Shown piece by piece: positions 11,601 through 24,150 of a stretch of DNA of 64,000 nt. Both the position numbers and the translations under genes were made by a program. The DNA is taken from positions 2,405,001-2,469,000 of the forward strand of contig OX359287.1 in assembly GCA_947179155.2 (NCBI GenBank), written 5' to 3'. Origin of the DNA: Hedera helix (taxonomy: Eukaryota; Streptophyta; Magnoliopsida; Apiales; Araliaceae). The notes beneath the pieces were generated by a model. It was not told the DNA's origin and did not search any database. It saw only the letters and a list, made by a program, of their open reading frames with translations. The first letter of the stretch is position 1. Each line of letters begins with the position of its first letter.

Positions 11601-14600
11601 TTTAAAATTAAGGCCCCATTAGGATTGGGATTGAGTCGGTCCCTTCAGATTCAGAAAAAATTGCTAAGTATAAAAATAACATTTACAAATAAAATTTTTA
11701 AATAAAAGAACTAAAATAATATAATATTTGACTTCTGGTCACCTTTTGTTTTTTCAGCACATCACATACTTCTTCTTGATACCACAAACGACTACGTTCT
11801 CCAGGCTCCTTAATGGATTCTTCACGAACAATCTCTCTTCCCATATCTCGAATAAGATCATGCATCCTAAACTTATTTTCCCAATCAATTGTAAGTAAAC
11901 ATCTTTCCTCAAGAACTTTTATTCCAATACGTGAATAGAAGCCAGAAGAATCAAATATATGATTAGCTTCCTCTTTGTCCATTCCAATTAAGAAGAAAGC
12001 AATATCGAGGAAAATTTCCTTTTCTTTATCATCTAGTGTATCATAACTTATTTTGAGGATTGTCAGAATCTGATTGTTGGGAATTTGTTGCAATTTCTCA
12101 AGAGTACTTGTCCATTCTTCCTTAGTTTTGCGAAACAAAAATGAACCCAAAACCTCAAGAGCTAACGGAAGCCCTCCAGTATAACTTACAATCTTTTCTA
12201 AAATCTCTCTAAAATCTTCTGAGATGGTTCCTCTGAAGGCATGATAGCTCAAGAGTTCCAAAGACTCATCTTTGTCTAATGTCTCCACCGTGTATAGCAT
12301 GACCATGTACCCTTCATCTATTTTTTCAAACTCATTGAGCAGATGTATGTCTCTTGTCGTGATGATGATTCTACTTTCTGGACCAAAAAAGTTCCAATAT
12401 CTTGTTAACAACTTCAATTGGCTTGATTGGTCCAAATCATCAAGAACTATGAGAACCTTTTTAGTACGAACTCGTTCTTTTAGAAAAGTAACTCCTTTTT
12501 CAACATTGGCAACCTTAAAATCCAGTTTTTCCAGAAGCTCTGAAATAAGTTGCTTAACCAAAGAAAGTGGACCATTGTATCCTTGTGAAGCTTCTCTAAC
12601 ATTTTCTAGAAAGCAACTGCTTTCAAAGTGATGAAAATATTTATTATAGAAAGCTTTGGCAACCGTTGTTTTCCCGACTCCGCCCATCCCGTAGATCCCA
12701 ATGACACGAAAATTGCTTGACCCAATGCTTATTTTTTCATATATGTCTTTAACACGAGAATCCATTGCAACCAAATGTTCTGCAACAATCACGGCTTTAG
12801 GGTTTACTTCTTGTAAAACGTTCTTCACAATTTTTTGGATGAGATTTGATTCACGCCTAGAAATTTGAATCAAAAGAGAGACATGATATAACATGGTAAT
12901 TTCAAGAAAAAATATTACATGAAAAATCAAGGGCAAATAGCACTTTAGTTCTTCAAAGTTTCGTCCGTGTTATATTTAATCCCTTAACGTATCATTCCTC
13001 TCAATTTGGACCCCCAAGTCTGTTTAACAAGCATGATGGACCCCAATTAGGAATCTGATAGGTAATTTACTCGAAAATGATGACGTTACATAACTCTTTC
13101 CCATAAAAATTAAGCTGAAATATCGAATTTGGGTTTGTATCAGTAACTTAACAATACTTGGGCGTCCATATAAGGAGAATTGATGTTTAGGGTCTCAATC
13201 ATAAAGTGGATGGAATTTCAGGGGACTAAAGTAATATTATACCAAAAATGAATGAGCAATAATATAAAACACTTCTTCTAGTAATATAGCTTTTAGACAA
13301 AACTGCTTTTAGAAGAAAGTTGAATAGTGTATTGGGGTTAAACAATTTAATTTTTGAAAAAATAAAAATAGAACAATTCATAGATGTGTTTAATACGAGC
13401 TTTTGTTTTTCTATTCAACAATTCAAGGACGAACTTCTACATTTATTAAATAGTTCATCAAAAAACTGGTCCCAAACTTCCTTTTTTTTTTTTTTGTGAT
13501 TTAACCTTTTGATTTAGTAGGGAAGGGTTTGGCTTAATAGGACAAGTCTCCGATTGCCTCCGAAGTATAAACCTTTCATAGTAATCCTTAACAAAACTCA
13601 GAAACAAGAGCTCATTATTTAGTGCCAAAAATTAAGTTATGGGATTTGAAATTTTGTGGTAAGTATAGCTCTATCATTCTTGCGTATGACTTACAAGTAT
13701 AGATTCCAATAGTGAATTCCACTAGTTTAGAATTTTAATTAAATACTCAGGATGTAGAAGTTAGCATTAGTGTGGACAGTGACAAGAATCTCATATATAT
13801 CCCAAATATTTTTCTTCTTTTCTCTGACCTTCTCTTTTATTTTCTTCAACTAAAAAAAGTCCAAGCGCAGTGTTAATCTTCTCGAACATGTGACTTTACA
13901 TAATAAAGGGATAAAGCTTAAACTATTTTTCTTAATTAATGTAAAATGTGTACTTAAGTCATATCAATCTTGATACCAAGAATCAATCTTGATTCCTAAG
14001 TGTGATGTTATTGGGATATTCCCGTGTGTGACTCTAGTATGGGCTTGTCAATGAGTTAGATCATAGCAAATCATACCCTGATCTAATATAATCCACCAAG
14101 TGTGATAACGGATTAATAATTTGATTCATCCTGTAATGAATTATTGACCTGTCCCATGATTCACTTGATCCAACAGTATGAATCCTGATCCAAATCGATC
14201 TATTTAATTTATTTATTTTTTGTAAAATTATGTTAATTTATAAATGTTATTGTATATAAAATTATATTAAGTTAGGAAAGAAATTCACTCAATCTAGCAA
14301 AAATTATTTACTTAGCCGGAACAAGCTTTTACTTTTCAGTATTTGTCCTTATCCGGAACATCATTGATATGTTGGGACTAAAAAAAGCTGGAAAAAAAAT
14401 GCTCTACGTTTTATAAATAAATAAATTATTTTTGTTTGTCAAATTTTAAGTTGAGAGTTACGTAGATAATTATAATTGGTAATATTTTAACGATGTATTT
14501 GATATAATGAGGCAATTTTATAATTATATCAAATCTCATGTATTAATATACGTCGCAATCGTAATTTGACAGAAAAGTCAATTCATAGCAGCCATCTTTA

Positions 14601-15879
14601 TATAATCATATCACAAAGATTTAATCAAGGAATGCGTTTTGAAAGAATTGAAGACTAATTCCACCCGCTTGTTTGGTTACCAAATAGACAAGTGGATTAG
14701 AAAAGAACGGATGTAGCTGGTGGGGTGCTTATTGTTTTTGACTTATTAAACAAACAAATACTACTAAAAATAAACCTGAGAATGGAGTGGGAGAGTTTAC
14801 GCCAATTTGCTGTTTCGATCAAATAATTGGAACATACCAGATTTTTTAATTTTTTGTCTTGGTGGATCAGTGGGTCAAATCAAATCTGATCCATGATTTG
14901 GTTCATATAAAATATTGATCCATTAATGGATCAAATTATCAAAGATCAGTGAATAAACGAGGTGGAGCTTTGATCCAATAAATTATATTGAAACAGGTCA
15001 AATTAGGATCAAGATTTGACTTATTGATAGCCCTAACATAAAGTAGTGAGAGGACCGGTTAAATGGAGTAGCTTTTCTTCAGCTCGGATTGATGTTTCTT
15101 GCAGTTTCTAATAATTCCTGATGGATCATGATGTGGAAGTCAGGACCATGTTTTAACCAACTTTTCTAGTGGTTCGACCATGCAAAAGTATACCATTCAG
15201 ATCAGTTTCACATTGCTAATTATACCTTAAAACTAAAAAGAAACACTAATAATTGTATCACGTGATAGCGACTTGCTATATTGTAAAATTAGGTATCATA
15301 TCTCTATCGAGTGATAAATTGAATATACAATTTTAGCATTTTAGTCAAAAGAAAAGGAGGCAGGCAGAGAGTTTACCCATTAGCATCATTTTTCAGGTGG
15401 TATCCAGATAGATTTGAAGCTACAGTTAGTGCATCTCGCCAAATCTTCACCTTATCCATGAAACGCATTTTATGTTTTTCAATAGATTCTGCAAAACTCC
15501 CAAGTTGATGACGTACATCAGATGGATCAACATCATAAAATACAGGATGCACTGTTTGTCCCTTTCTTCTCTTGCATTCGAGAATCTTTACTAGCTCGTC
15601 AAGGCACCATCTTGAGGAAGCATAGTTTTTCGAGAAAACAACGATTGACATTTTTGAATCTTGGATTGCGTTTAACAATGTTGATGAGATTTCTTCTCCT
15701 TTTCGTAGTTCAGGATCATCTTTGAAGGTTTGGATTCCTGTTCGATCTAAAGCCGTGTAAAGATGATCAATAAAGGTTTTTCGTATATCTTCCCCTCGGA
15801 AGCTCAAGAAGACATCCCAACAAGGAGATGAAGATGAAGGAAAGGAAGAAGAACTAGTTTGGTGACTTGTACCAGCCAT
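8160..15879 (-). CDS. TIR-NBS-LRR (TNL) immune receptor, five exons, apparently intact
   Basis: Intracellular pathogen receptor. TNL TIR domains are NAD-cleaving enzymes that signal through EDS1-type partners. I place exons at 15879-15377, 12856-11743, 10517-10242, 10092-8701 and 8624-8160, all with GT/AG borders. They total 3,750 nt with phases that join without a break, giving 1,249 residues and a TAG stop. Domains: TIR about 21-160 (DVFLSFRGED; SRWCLDEL with the expected catalytic Glu95); NB-ARC with P-loop GMGGVGKTT at 224-232, kinase-2 ending DD at 307-308, GLPLAL at 396-401 and MHD at 499-501; LRRs about 540-1095; C-terminal post-LRR (C-JID-like) domain 1096-1249 with GAIPDWFSHQ. This matches the usual TNL exon plan. 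Start chosen: the first ATG before the TIR. Expression is not shown by sequence. Confidence 0.93.
8701..10092 (-). CDS. TNL exon 4: LRR array
   Basis: It has 464 codons with acceptor TTAAACAG/CATCTT and donor CTTCAG/GTTGGT. Four consecutive modules of exactly 71 residues (213 nt; 9909-9697, 9696-9484, 9483-9271, 9270-9058) each begin NLxxLPxxxG. Modules A and B are the most alike. The LRRs form the likely effector-sensing surface. Confidence 0.92.
10242..10517 (-). CDS. TNL exon 3: linker and first LRRs
   Basis: It has 92 codons in phase 0. The acceptor is ACATTAG/GGAACG and the donor CCCAAG/GTATGG. It contains the conserved IEGIGLDIT-type start and MPNLRLLRINNVHLKGSF, followed by ELRWLCWRYCPL, as in other TNLs. 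Confidence 0.9.
10518..11742 (-). other. TNL intron 2
   Basis: This is noncoding and conserved in copy B (39854 to about 41080). It includes a block rich in CCCTATACCC/ACCCTATAAGG motifs at about 11215-11640, which looks like an old hAT-like insertion shared by both copies. Confidence 0.6.
11743..12856 (-). CDS. TNL exon 2: NB-ARC domain
   Basis: The acceptor is TTTCTAG/GCGTGAATC and the donor AAAAG/GTGACC. It carries the P-loop, kinase-2 (VLIVLDDLD), RNBS-B (SRIIITTRD), GLPLAL, RNBS-D-like FLDIAFFLIG and MHD (FRMHDLIRDMG). These are the TIR-type NB-ARC signatures for ATP/ADP binding and switching. It ends in phase 0. Confidence 0.93.
12935..13250. mobile_element. Old MITE-like element in TNL intron 1
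   Basis: The two ends are roughly inverted: AGCACTTTAGTTCTTCAAAG at the left, and the right end read in reverse TATTACTTTAGTCCCCTGAA. The same block is at about 42260-42575 in copy B, so it predates the duplication. A related fragment lies at about 18790-18990. Confidence 0.45.
13456..14040. other. TNL intron 1, unique part
   Basis: AT-rich intron sequence with no feature I recognise. It lies beyond the region shared with copy B. Confidence 0.5.
14041..15033. mobile_element. Nonautonomous hAT-like element in TNL intron 1
   Basis: The left end GGGCTTGTCAATGAGTTAG matches the reversed right end GGGCTATCAATAAGTCAAAT. Internal GGATCAAAT/TGATCC motifs recur near both ends. There is no transposase ORF. 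No clear 8-bp target duplication was seen. Confidence 0.5.
15377..15879 (-). CDS. TNL exon 1: TIR domain
   Basis: It encodes residues 1-167 plus two bases of codon 168. A Ser-rich leader precedes DVFLSFRGED. The donor reads GG/GTAAAC. The split Gly codon is completed by the first base of exon 2, giving an ANG-RESNL junction. Confidence 0.92.
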
Positions 15880-16130
15880 GGAAGTAGGAGTTGGAAGATG
15901 AAAAAGGAGAGCAATATGAAAGTCTGATATGAATAAGAGATGGAGGAGGGAGTAATAGAGATTATTTGTGCTTTGATTAGAGAGAGTATAATATTCAATG
16001 GAAAAGCCTTAACGCGGTTTCATAATATTCACTGAAAAAGTGAATATTTCGGGCATTGCTTTCTTTCGAATATTACGCGGAAAAGCCTTGCGCGGTTTCT
16101 TTGGTATTAAGAATCTTTCGGGCTAAATAA
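15880..16130 (-). promoter_or_regulatory. Upstream region of the TNL gene with a repeated GAAACCGCG motif
   Basis: This is the likely promoter and 5' UTR by position. A weak TATA-like TATTATACTC (minus strand) lies near 15989. Two diverged copies of a block containing AAAAGCCTTNNCGCGGTTTC occur at about 16002 and 16080. No promoter element is certain. Confidence 0.35.
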
Positions 16131-17150
16131 AATTGTCCCCCTAATTTTGGACGAATTTTTTTATATCAATTACTTTATGTCAATACATTTATAAATACTA
16201 TAAATTATCTGAAAAGTGTTACTACTTATAAAATTTATTATTTTAAAATTTTAATTTTTTTTATTAATTTTAAATTTAAAAATATTTTGAATTGACTTTT
16301 AAAAAATCAGTAATAATCTTATAATTTAAAATAGATAGAGTATTAATTTATTCGGCGTGAATTATTGAATAAGTCTCTCCAAAGGTATACTATTTGTTGA
16401 AAAGTCTTACGCGTTTTATATTAATCTCTTTTTTTATCTTTATATTTAATTTTATAAATTTCATAAAAAAAATATTTTATTTTATATTATTTATTAACAC
16501 AACGCGTGTATCACCCCTTATAATAATGTCAATGGCGTTGTTGTTTGTTTTGTATACCTAAATAATTGTATTGGAATGTCTAAGATTTACTATTTCTTGA
16601 GAAGCAGCCAAAAAAAAGGCCGGTTGGTGATGGAGAAATATTTGAATAGCCAATGAAATTGTTACATATAGTTATGATAACAATGTCTAATATATGGTAT
16701 TTCCTTTTATTTTCTTCTTGTTGGCCCCTATAATCAATGTAGTTGTTATTAAGCTCTCATTAGCATAATTTATTAGGCCGGAATGTCGACGTAGACGAGA
16801 TCTCTAGACATAATCCGTGTCGTATTTTTTTATGTACTTTGGATGACAATTTGAATATAACAAGCTTTGTTTATGGTTTCTAGTTTCTATAATAGTAGTA
16901 TGTAGATCTATTGTTTTTAAAATTTAAATGAATCATATTAATTTAAATTTAAACATATTTTAAAAAATTAATAGTGATCTTATAATTCGGAACAAAGTAA
17001 AGATATTATGATAATTATCAAGTAAATGTTTATAAATTTATTAATTGATTATAAAAGTAGTTGAAGAAATTGATTAACAAAGCATAGAGATACCCTACCT
17101 TATAAGCATATATAAGATTAGTTGCAACTGTTTCAGCATCGAATATTTTT
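16131..17150. other. AT-rich intergenic DNA
   Basis: No gene or defined repeat is recognised. Confidence 0.5.
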
Positions 17151-17690
17151 GTTAGGGGCTAATCGCCCAAGCACATCCTAACTATAAACCCGAACCACAC
17201 GGGCCCGAGGCCCAATTATCTGTCTAAATCTCATGAATAAGGGCATCAAGTGTTCATAGCGCAACAAGTATGTGAAGATTAGATTTCTCGCATCTAAGAA
17301 TCTAAGACTTTAATTTTAAACTATTCAATGATATTTGAGTTTATTTTTTGAGTTCCGTCCGTAACTAACTGGAACCCTTTAGTATGTGACCTAAATATTC
17401 GTCTATAAATATGAGTGACCTCAGTGCGTAAAATTTTTGTTTAATCGAGTACGAGTTGTATAGGAGATCAGCAACATCACTCCTACTGAAGTAGATCATG
17501 CTCAAAGACTCGAGCTATGCCCTTAGGGAGGTGCATGAAGGCATATACAGGGACCATGCCGGAGGAAATACGAGTTGTTAGAAGTAGTCGTATGCATGTG
17601 GTCAGTAATATCCTACAAAGCTAAAGGTGTAAGAGGTGGGGACAAGAATGTTAATAGTATTACTTTATTTTGTTCATAGAACTTGGTCAA
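17151..17690 (+). mobile_element. Possible LTR fragment
   Basis: TGTTAGGGGCTAATCGCCC near 17151 has an LTR-like start. A TATA-like TATAAATATGAG occurs at about 17403 with a leader-like stretch after it. No partner LTR, primer site or coding sequence was found, so the call is tentative. Sequence from here to 18165 holds nothing else I can name except a CCCATGCC/GGCATGGG hairpin near 18030. Confidence 0.25.
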
Positions 17691-18165
17691 TCTAAAGTAA
17701 AATAGTCAAAATTGTATAGGTTTAAGGATAAAAAAACAAATTTACTTTTTAGGGTTACCCTGCCTCCCAGGCCCCGTAGTACGTACCTCCATCATTGGTC
17801 TATACTCTAGATTTGCAAACTCAGGAGTATTGTTATGAGGATGGAACCATATTCCCGAGGCGCAGAACCTTTGGAGCAAAGCCCTTTGATGTTTGATGTT
17901 ATAATAGGAGCACTGTCAAATGGTCGAAGTATGAGTAATAAGTTTTATAGCACTTGTAGGTTTTTTTTTTGTACTATTGAAATGTTACATCATTCATCAT
18001 TAAGGGAGAGGGGGAGTAGGATTTTAACCCATGCCCAAAAAAGGCATGGGTGATTGGCTAACAGAACGCTGGACGAACTTGTCTTTCTTTGTTTATGGTT
18101 TTTTTTTGTTACTATGGTGCCCAAAAGGGTAAATGTGATGGATGATTTCGTAAAGAGTAATGTTA

Positions 18166-18333
18166 GGGTAACCAAAGACGGTTACAAAAAATTAGATGCA
18201 AAATAATGTGTCAAATTATAATTAGTTGGTGTTCCATTATGCATGTATAGTTCCTATAATTATAACTAATAATTACCATACACATCATTTTATATCATCT
18301 TTTTGTATTCAATTATTGGTCACCAAATAAAGT
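18166..18333. mobile_element. Palindromic MITE
   Basis: The two halves are imperfect inverted repeats of about 80 bp. The left begins GGGTAACCAAAGACGGTTAC. The right, read in reverse, begins TTGGTGACCAATAATTGAAT and runs through ATGATGTGTATGG, matching AATAATGTGTCAA on the left. It has no ORF. Confidence 0.6.
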
Positions 18334-18503
18334 ATTTTTGTTAATAAATCTAATGGGCTAAATTTTGTAGCTCTTATTTACTTAATTTTTGAAAATATCA
18401 AAGTAACATATAACATTATAACATCTTAAAATGGAAGCTAAAGAATACATTACGAAGTGCTAAGTAGTTATCATTTCGATTGAATATTAAGATAATAGTA
18501 TTA

Positions 18504-18653
18504 GGAAATTGATATTTTTACAACACTTTTTGATATTTTCACATGAAAAAACGTCGTTATAGACCTATAATGTCGATGAAAACCGTTGTTATATACTTAT
18601 AGCGACGATTTTTATATGAAAATATCAAAAATTATTGTAAAAATATCAGTTTT
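18504..18653. mobile_element. Palindromic MITE, possibly CACTA-derived
   Basis: The left end TATTAGGAAATTGATATTTT matches the reversed right end TACTAGAAAACTGATATTTT. The arms continue through GATATTTTCA and CGTCG motifs toward the centre. The CACTA-like termini would each need only C-to-T changes (inference). Confidence 0.55.
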
Positions 18654-18659
18654 CTAGTA

Positions 18660-19180
18660 TTATAGACTTATATGTCAACTACAAATAACCTTCGATGATG
18701 ATTAGTGAAGGAGGGAGAAGGCTCTCAACTGCAAACTAGACTTGTTTCATTAAGTTGTATTATCAATTTAATGTAATTAAAGACATATACAAGGGCTAAT
18801 ACAACTTTTGTCCCTCAAAGTTTCGCCTTTTTTACAATCTAACCCACAAAACATAAATCCTCGCGATTTAGATTTTCAGATACATTTAAGTTACTAATAT
18901 TGACCATAACCGAGATTTCATTGAAAATTTTACCTAATCACTTGAAAAGTCATGTGCTTCGAGCATGACTTTTAATACGTTTGACCACAAAAAAAAAACT
19001 ATTTTACTATATAATATACACGAAAAACAAGTAAATACTTGGTTATAAAATAAATCTTTCAAAATACTGGTAACACATTTAATTTCTCTCCAAAACCTAG
19101 TGCTGTCTGCATGCTCAACTTTGAACTAAGGATGCTACTAGCAATTCAATGTAATTTTGAACATGTCATCAAAGACATAT
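18660..19180. other. Intergenic DNA with a fragment of the intron-1 MITE family
   Basis: The segment from about 18793 resembles the element at 12935-13250 (TCAAAGTTTCG motif and onward). Nothing else is recognised. Confidence 0.35.
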
Positions 19181-22100
19181 TGTCACGCCCCTAAATCCAG
19201 ATCCCTTAAACCTCGGGTTCGATGCTGACGGTACTAACCAACCATGAGTTCTAACTAATTATATTTAACTTAACGACAATAGATAAATATAATTATTACA
19301 ATATATCATTACATAATTCCATGTATTTTACCTTTGATTAAATATAAACAATGCGTTTGATTAAAACTTACAACTTTATTCTATTCCAGAATCGCAATCT
19401 TTATAAATTCCATTAAGAACAATTTAAGATCATTTACATAATGATCTATTCTATTACATTTTTTATGCAGATTTATTGCGAAAATCTTTACACTTATCCT
19501 TTTAATTCATATATAATCCAAGACTTGTACCAACCTGTGACTCGTATCAATAAATGAACAACACATCACATTGGTACCTATCAGTATTGAGTTTTTTTTT
19601 TTTTTTTAATCATAACCTTACATTATTGCCTACATCATTTGACAACATTGTTTACCCCAAAAAGGGTTCATCGGAATATACATCAATCCTGTGAAAGTCA
19701 ATAAACATTCCTTAATCCTTAGTCTTTACCAGAAATTGCGGATATCTCGCACTTAATTGTAAATGTTTAATTATTACAAGAGTGAGCACGATGACTCAAC
19801 AAATTTGACAGTTATCACATGGCACATACTTCATGTATCATGCATGTTTAGCAATATATCCATGTATGATATTTTATACATGTGGATGTACTACAACATA
19901 ATTCACGATTCATATTATCATGCTTTTCTTTTTCGCAAGTTATACAGTTCAAAAGTACAAGCAACTCAACTTATCAATTGAACAACAACAGTTTGTAAAA
20001 GCATTCCACATATAGTAACAGTTAAAATATAGGAGCAAGTTCTGAAAAACTTGTCTGTACCAGCGTTTTACCATTATGCTAGCCTTCGGCGTTCCTTGCA
20101 CGATGTATACGATATGTGAGATCAACATCACACAACATCAGTCAAAACTTGACCTCTATAATAAATCTTACTTTTAAGATCCTAACTTTATATTATTGTT
20201 CTCTGTATTGACTTTATGTTTAATATCATCGACTTCCAATGAGTTACTTAGTCACTCTTACCCATTTTTGTTTTAATTTTATCATATACTGGTTTACAAT
20301 ACCAAACTTTAATTTATCTCCAAATTTTTCTTCCAAGTTCAATTTCACTTTTTGGGTTATTCAAAAAGTGCTACATAACGATTACATATTCGGACTCTAC
20401 ACGAAAAACTGAACAACATATCAAAAACCTACGCAACGCTAAAAAATTTACTCGGTGAACCAAAATGGCTCGGCATGCCAAAAACATCATAACACAGCCC
20501 AAACAACCTACAAACTGCCCAGGTCCTGCAGAAACAATTTCTGAAAATTTGCATTTTTGTGATTTTTGAGCTAGCTTTGTAAATTTTTATCTCATTCGTT
20601 ACATGTCATATTACATCCATTTTCTGACATGTTCTACTTCATACTACGTCGTATTTTTAAAAAATATAACTTGCAAGAAAAGAGTTTGGCAAGACTCGAA
20701 AACAGTAGGGTGAAATAGCCTGTTCAACACAGTTTCAAACTTCACATTTTTTTTGTTTCTAGAGAATTTGTTGATATTTATGTCCACTTTGGGTTTAACT
20801 CTCTCAATTTACATCCGATTACTTCTATTTTTGGAAACAACCAAGATTATACATCATAGTATTTATTAATTTTTTTTTACTCAAACAACTTCTTTAAGGA
20901 TCTAGAACAAAGGCTTGGAAAATCCCTATTCACCACAGATTTCATTGTCTGCAGATTTTTTCCATCTTTCTGATTTTTCAGCTTACTTCAAGGAATTTTA
21001 TCTTGATCATTATACACCTAAATGCCATCATTCTTGATCATAATTATAGTTCTCGCTACATAATTTCTGAAAAATATAATTAGTATGAAAACATATCATT
21101 AAGATCTCAAATCAAAATCTCCAAAATCCGTGTTTAACACATTTTTCATTTTTTTAGTTTTTCTTCAAAAATTCACAACTCATTTTTGGTTTCTATTTCC
21201 ATTCCAATCACTTGGAACAACTTTAAAATTCTTAAAAACACCACATATAACTTATGGTTCTCAAAAACAACCAAAATATACAGATTTTTTGTTTAACATC
21301 ATCATTTGGAAAAATCGAAGTTTCAAAATATAATCTTTCATACTATGTTTCGTAACCCAAAAATTTGCTTGAAAATATCTACTATATATATACACATGAA
21401 TCACCCTTAGTATGCACTTTGAAATTCAAAGTTTAGTAAAAATTGTTCTTTTAGGCATTTTATCAAACATATCATGTGCATCCTATAACTTTGCTTAAAT
21501 CTTAATCTTAAATAGTTCATTATGTATAACATATGATAAACACATATTCACCAATATATAACCATCCTTATTCCACCCAGATCGTCCACCATAATACACC
21601 ACAATATCAACCTCTCACAACAACAAAATCATGTACACATGAAACTAATTTAGGTTTTTTTTTAAAAATTATACATTTGGAGCTTGAAATCTCTTCTTCC
21701 TCTTTTTCTTTATTAGATGATTGATCAAAGGCCTTGCTAGATCACCATTTTCATCCACCATGGCCACCCAACGTAGCTTCATTCTCTCTTTCTCTCTATT
21801 CTCCCTAACTCTCTTACTCTTATAAAAGAAATTTAAGTATTCTTGCCAAAATTTTCAACAAAATTCCTTATGCCATATATATATATATATATATAACCAA
21901 TACCATGGGTATAGTAGTCATTTACCATTACTAGGCAAGGATAATTCAGAAATTTAAACATTCTCTAGAATTTTCTTAAGGGCATAACGGCCATATCAAA
22001 TTTTATATAAGGACAAAATAGTCATTTTGTCATTAGGACATTATGGTCGTATACCATTTTCTTTGAGGGTAAGATAGTCATTTTTTAGGGCTTATGAAAT

Positions 22101-23680
22101 TTCCTACAAAGATAGATTAGTCGTTAATAATTTTCACCAACGGCAATTTGGTCATTTCATCATTTTTAGGACTTCCTAGCAATTTTCTCAAGGGCATTTT
22201 GATCATTACTAATTTTTTTTTAAAGTGTAAAATAGTCATTTAACCATTCTTGGGATACATGGGTCATTAATCACTTTCTTTTGGACAATTTAGTCATTTC
22301 ACACAATTTCTTACATTTAACTCAAGTATGATTACTCCTTAACCATAGTCATTATACATACAAATATGATTCTTCAAACACATTAATTATACATATACCC
22401 ATATGTATTCATAATTCTCTACAATTAACCATAGCATGGTCAAATATTAACCATGGCTATTTTACCATCACATATCACATTAGATTTATGTATTTCTTCC
22501 TTCTAATAATTTATCATTAGGCTTTTTCATTAAACTTGACACAAGTTTTAATTAAATAACTTGGGTCAATTAGTCCTTCTATACCAACTACAATTTGACA
22601 TATTATTAAGTTTATTTAGTTTCCACACTTGTCCATTTTCCATAAAACTTGGGCTAATCCACTATTTAATTAATTTGTTTACATTTTTCATGAGGCTTAA
22701 ATTCCATAAATTTTATTGAGCCTCTTATAATGCCAAACAAGGCTTATTCATTAACTTGGTTATTTTAATAACCTAAGCTTAATTAACTTTCCTTTAATTA
22801 AATTAATTATAATCATTATTTCCCACAGTTCATCCAACTAAATTAATCAACTTAAATTCCTACTTTCGAATAATTCTAATCCATTTATTGAATTTCTTCC
22901 CTATCCTTATGATTAAGTTAATCACTTAATTAATTCAAATATTTAATATTGCCTCATAATGTCAACTATTCAAGCTTTCTTAATTAATAACATACGCTTA
23001 AATCATACTACATATAGTTAATTTAATTAAAATCTTTAATATTGTCATTCAAAATCAACATTTAAACTTTATTAATTTAATATCATAAATTTAAATCATA
23101 TTTCAGGTGTTTAATTTCATTAATCATTCCTCTTAGCCTCCATTTTCACTCATTAGTCAATTCAAACTAATTAGTTTGTTTAATCATTAATTTCGCATTT
23201 TTCAACACGCAAATATATAACTCATCTACATACACCACATCATTACGCATAGAAATTTCCAAAAGAAATTCCTCTTATTAACAACTCCTTTTTTTGGGGG
23301 GATTCCTTAGTCCTTACATTTCTTTTCTTTATTTCAGGATTCGTTCCCCAAAATCACTATTACCATAACACTTTAATTATATTTTCTTTCACCTATTACA
23401 TATCCTCTTCCCATCAAATAATTCCATCAAATTACTTTATCATTGGTGTTATATTACCACCTTTTTCATTTCTCATTTCTATCCAATTCATGGACAAAAA
23501 TATATTCTTAGTCCCAAGTCTTATCTGACTTGCTTCAGCTGATCATTACCTATTTATTCTAGGTATTAACATCATCATCACCTAGTATCATAATATTTCC
23601 TACTCCCGCCCCTTTAATTTCTCATTATCTCTCACCTTCTTTTAATTTAAGACACGATCTACTCATAATCAAATAGGTGA
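19181..23680 (-). mobile_element. Long minus-strand Ty3/gypsy-like LTR (upper edge uncertain)
   Basis: TGTCACGCCCCTAAATCC at 19181, followed by ACCTCGGGTTCGATGC, is the reverse complement of the terminal block seen in the LTRs ending at 1006 and 27605. A TATA-like TTTTATAAGAG (minus) lies near 21827, followed downstream by a leader-like CT/GA-rich stretch. Upstream of it are several GGNNAAATAGTCATTT-type repeats. No primer site adjoins the 19180 edge, so it looks solo. The upper end may have been cut by the LTR that starts at 23681. No gene is seen in this stretch. Confidence 0.5.
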
Positions 23681-24095
23681 TGTAATGACCACGAATTCCA
23701 TTAGACATTGTAATTATAATTAATATATAATTAGAAATGAATTTAAAATTTTTGTACTAATTAATGGTGCATTAGATAATTAAATAAATGTACTTATGCA
23801 TGTGTATATTTATTTAAAAAAATGAAAGCAAAGTGTTTAATTAATTAAAGAAAATCTAATTGGATTATATTTTAAATCCAAATGAGTTTATAAACTTGGT
23901 CAAAGATATTAACCTAGTAGCCCATATAATTAATTTAATTACTAGTCCATATAATTAATTAAACAAGCCCAATGCTTATTTTAATTAAAGGTAGCATAGT
24001 TATTTAAATGCTAGCCCAATGTGTTATTTAAATTAAGCCCAATATAATTTATTCGTAAGTCCAATATGGAGCCCAAGTGAAGTCAAAACTTTGGT

Positions 24096-24101
<6 letters not shown>

Positions 24102-24148
<47 letters not shown>
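24102..24148. repeat. (AT)n microsatellite
   Basis: About 23 AT units lie within U3 of the LTR. Confidence 0.95.

Positions 24149-24150
<2 letters not shown>

Larger units (their letters stand above)
7155..13455. repeat. Segmental duplication, copy A (TNL locus)
   Basis: From the 3' flank of the TNL gene through its NB-ARC exon into intron 1, this segment is collinear with 33745-42970, apart from insertions in the second copy. Coding exons, introns and the noncoding 3' flank all align by eye. The duplication therefore copied genomic DNA, not an mRNA. Confidence 0.85.

Noticed and set aside
12272..12631. 119-codon plus-strand frame opposite the NB-ARC exon
   Set aside because: Antisense to well-supported NB-ARC coding sequence; no start context or homology.
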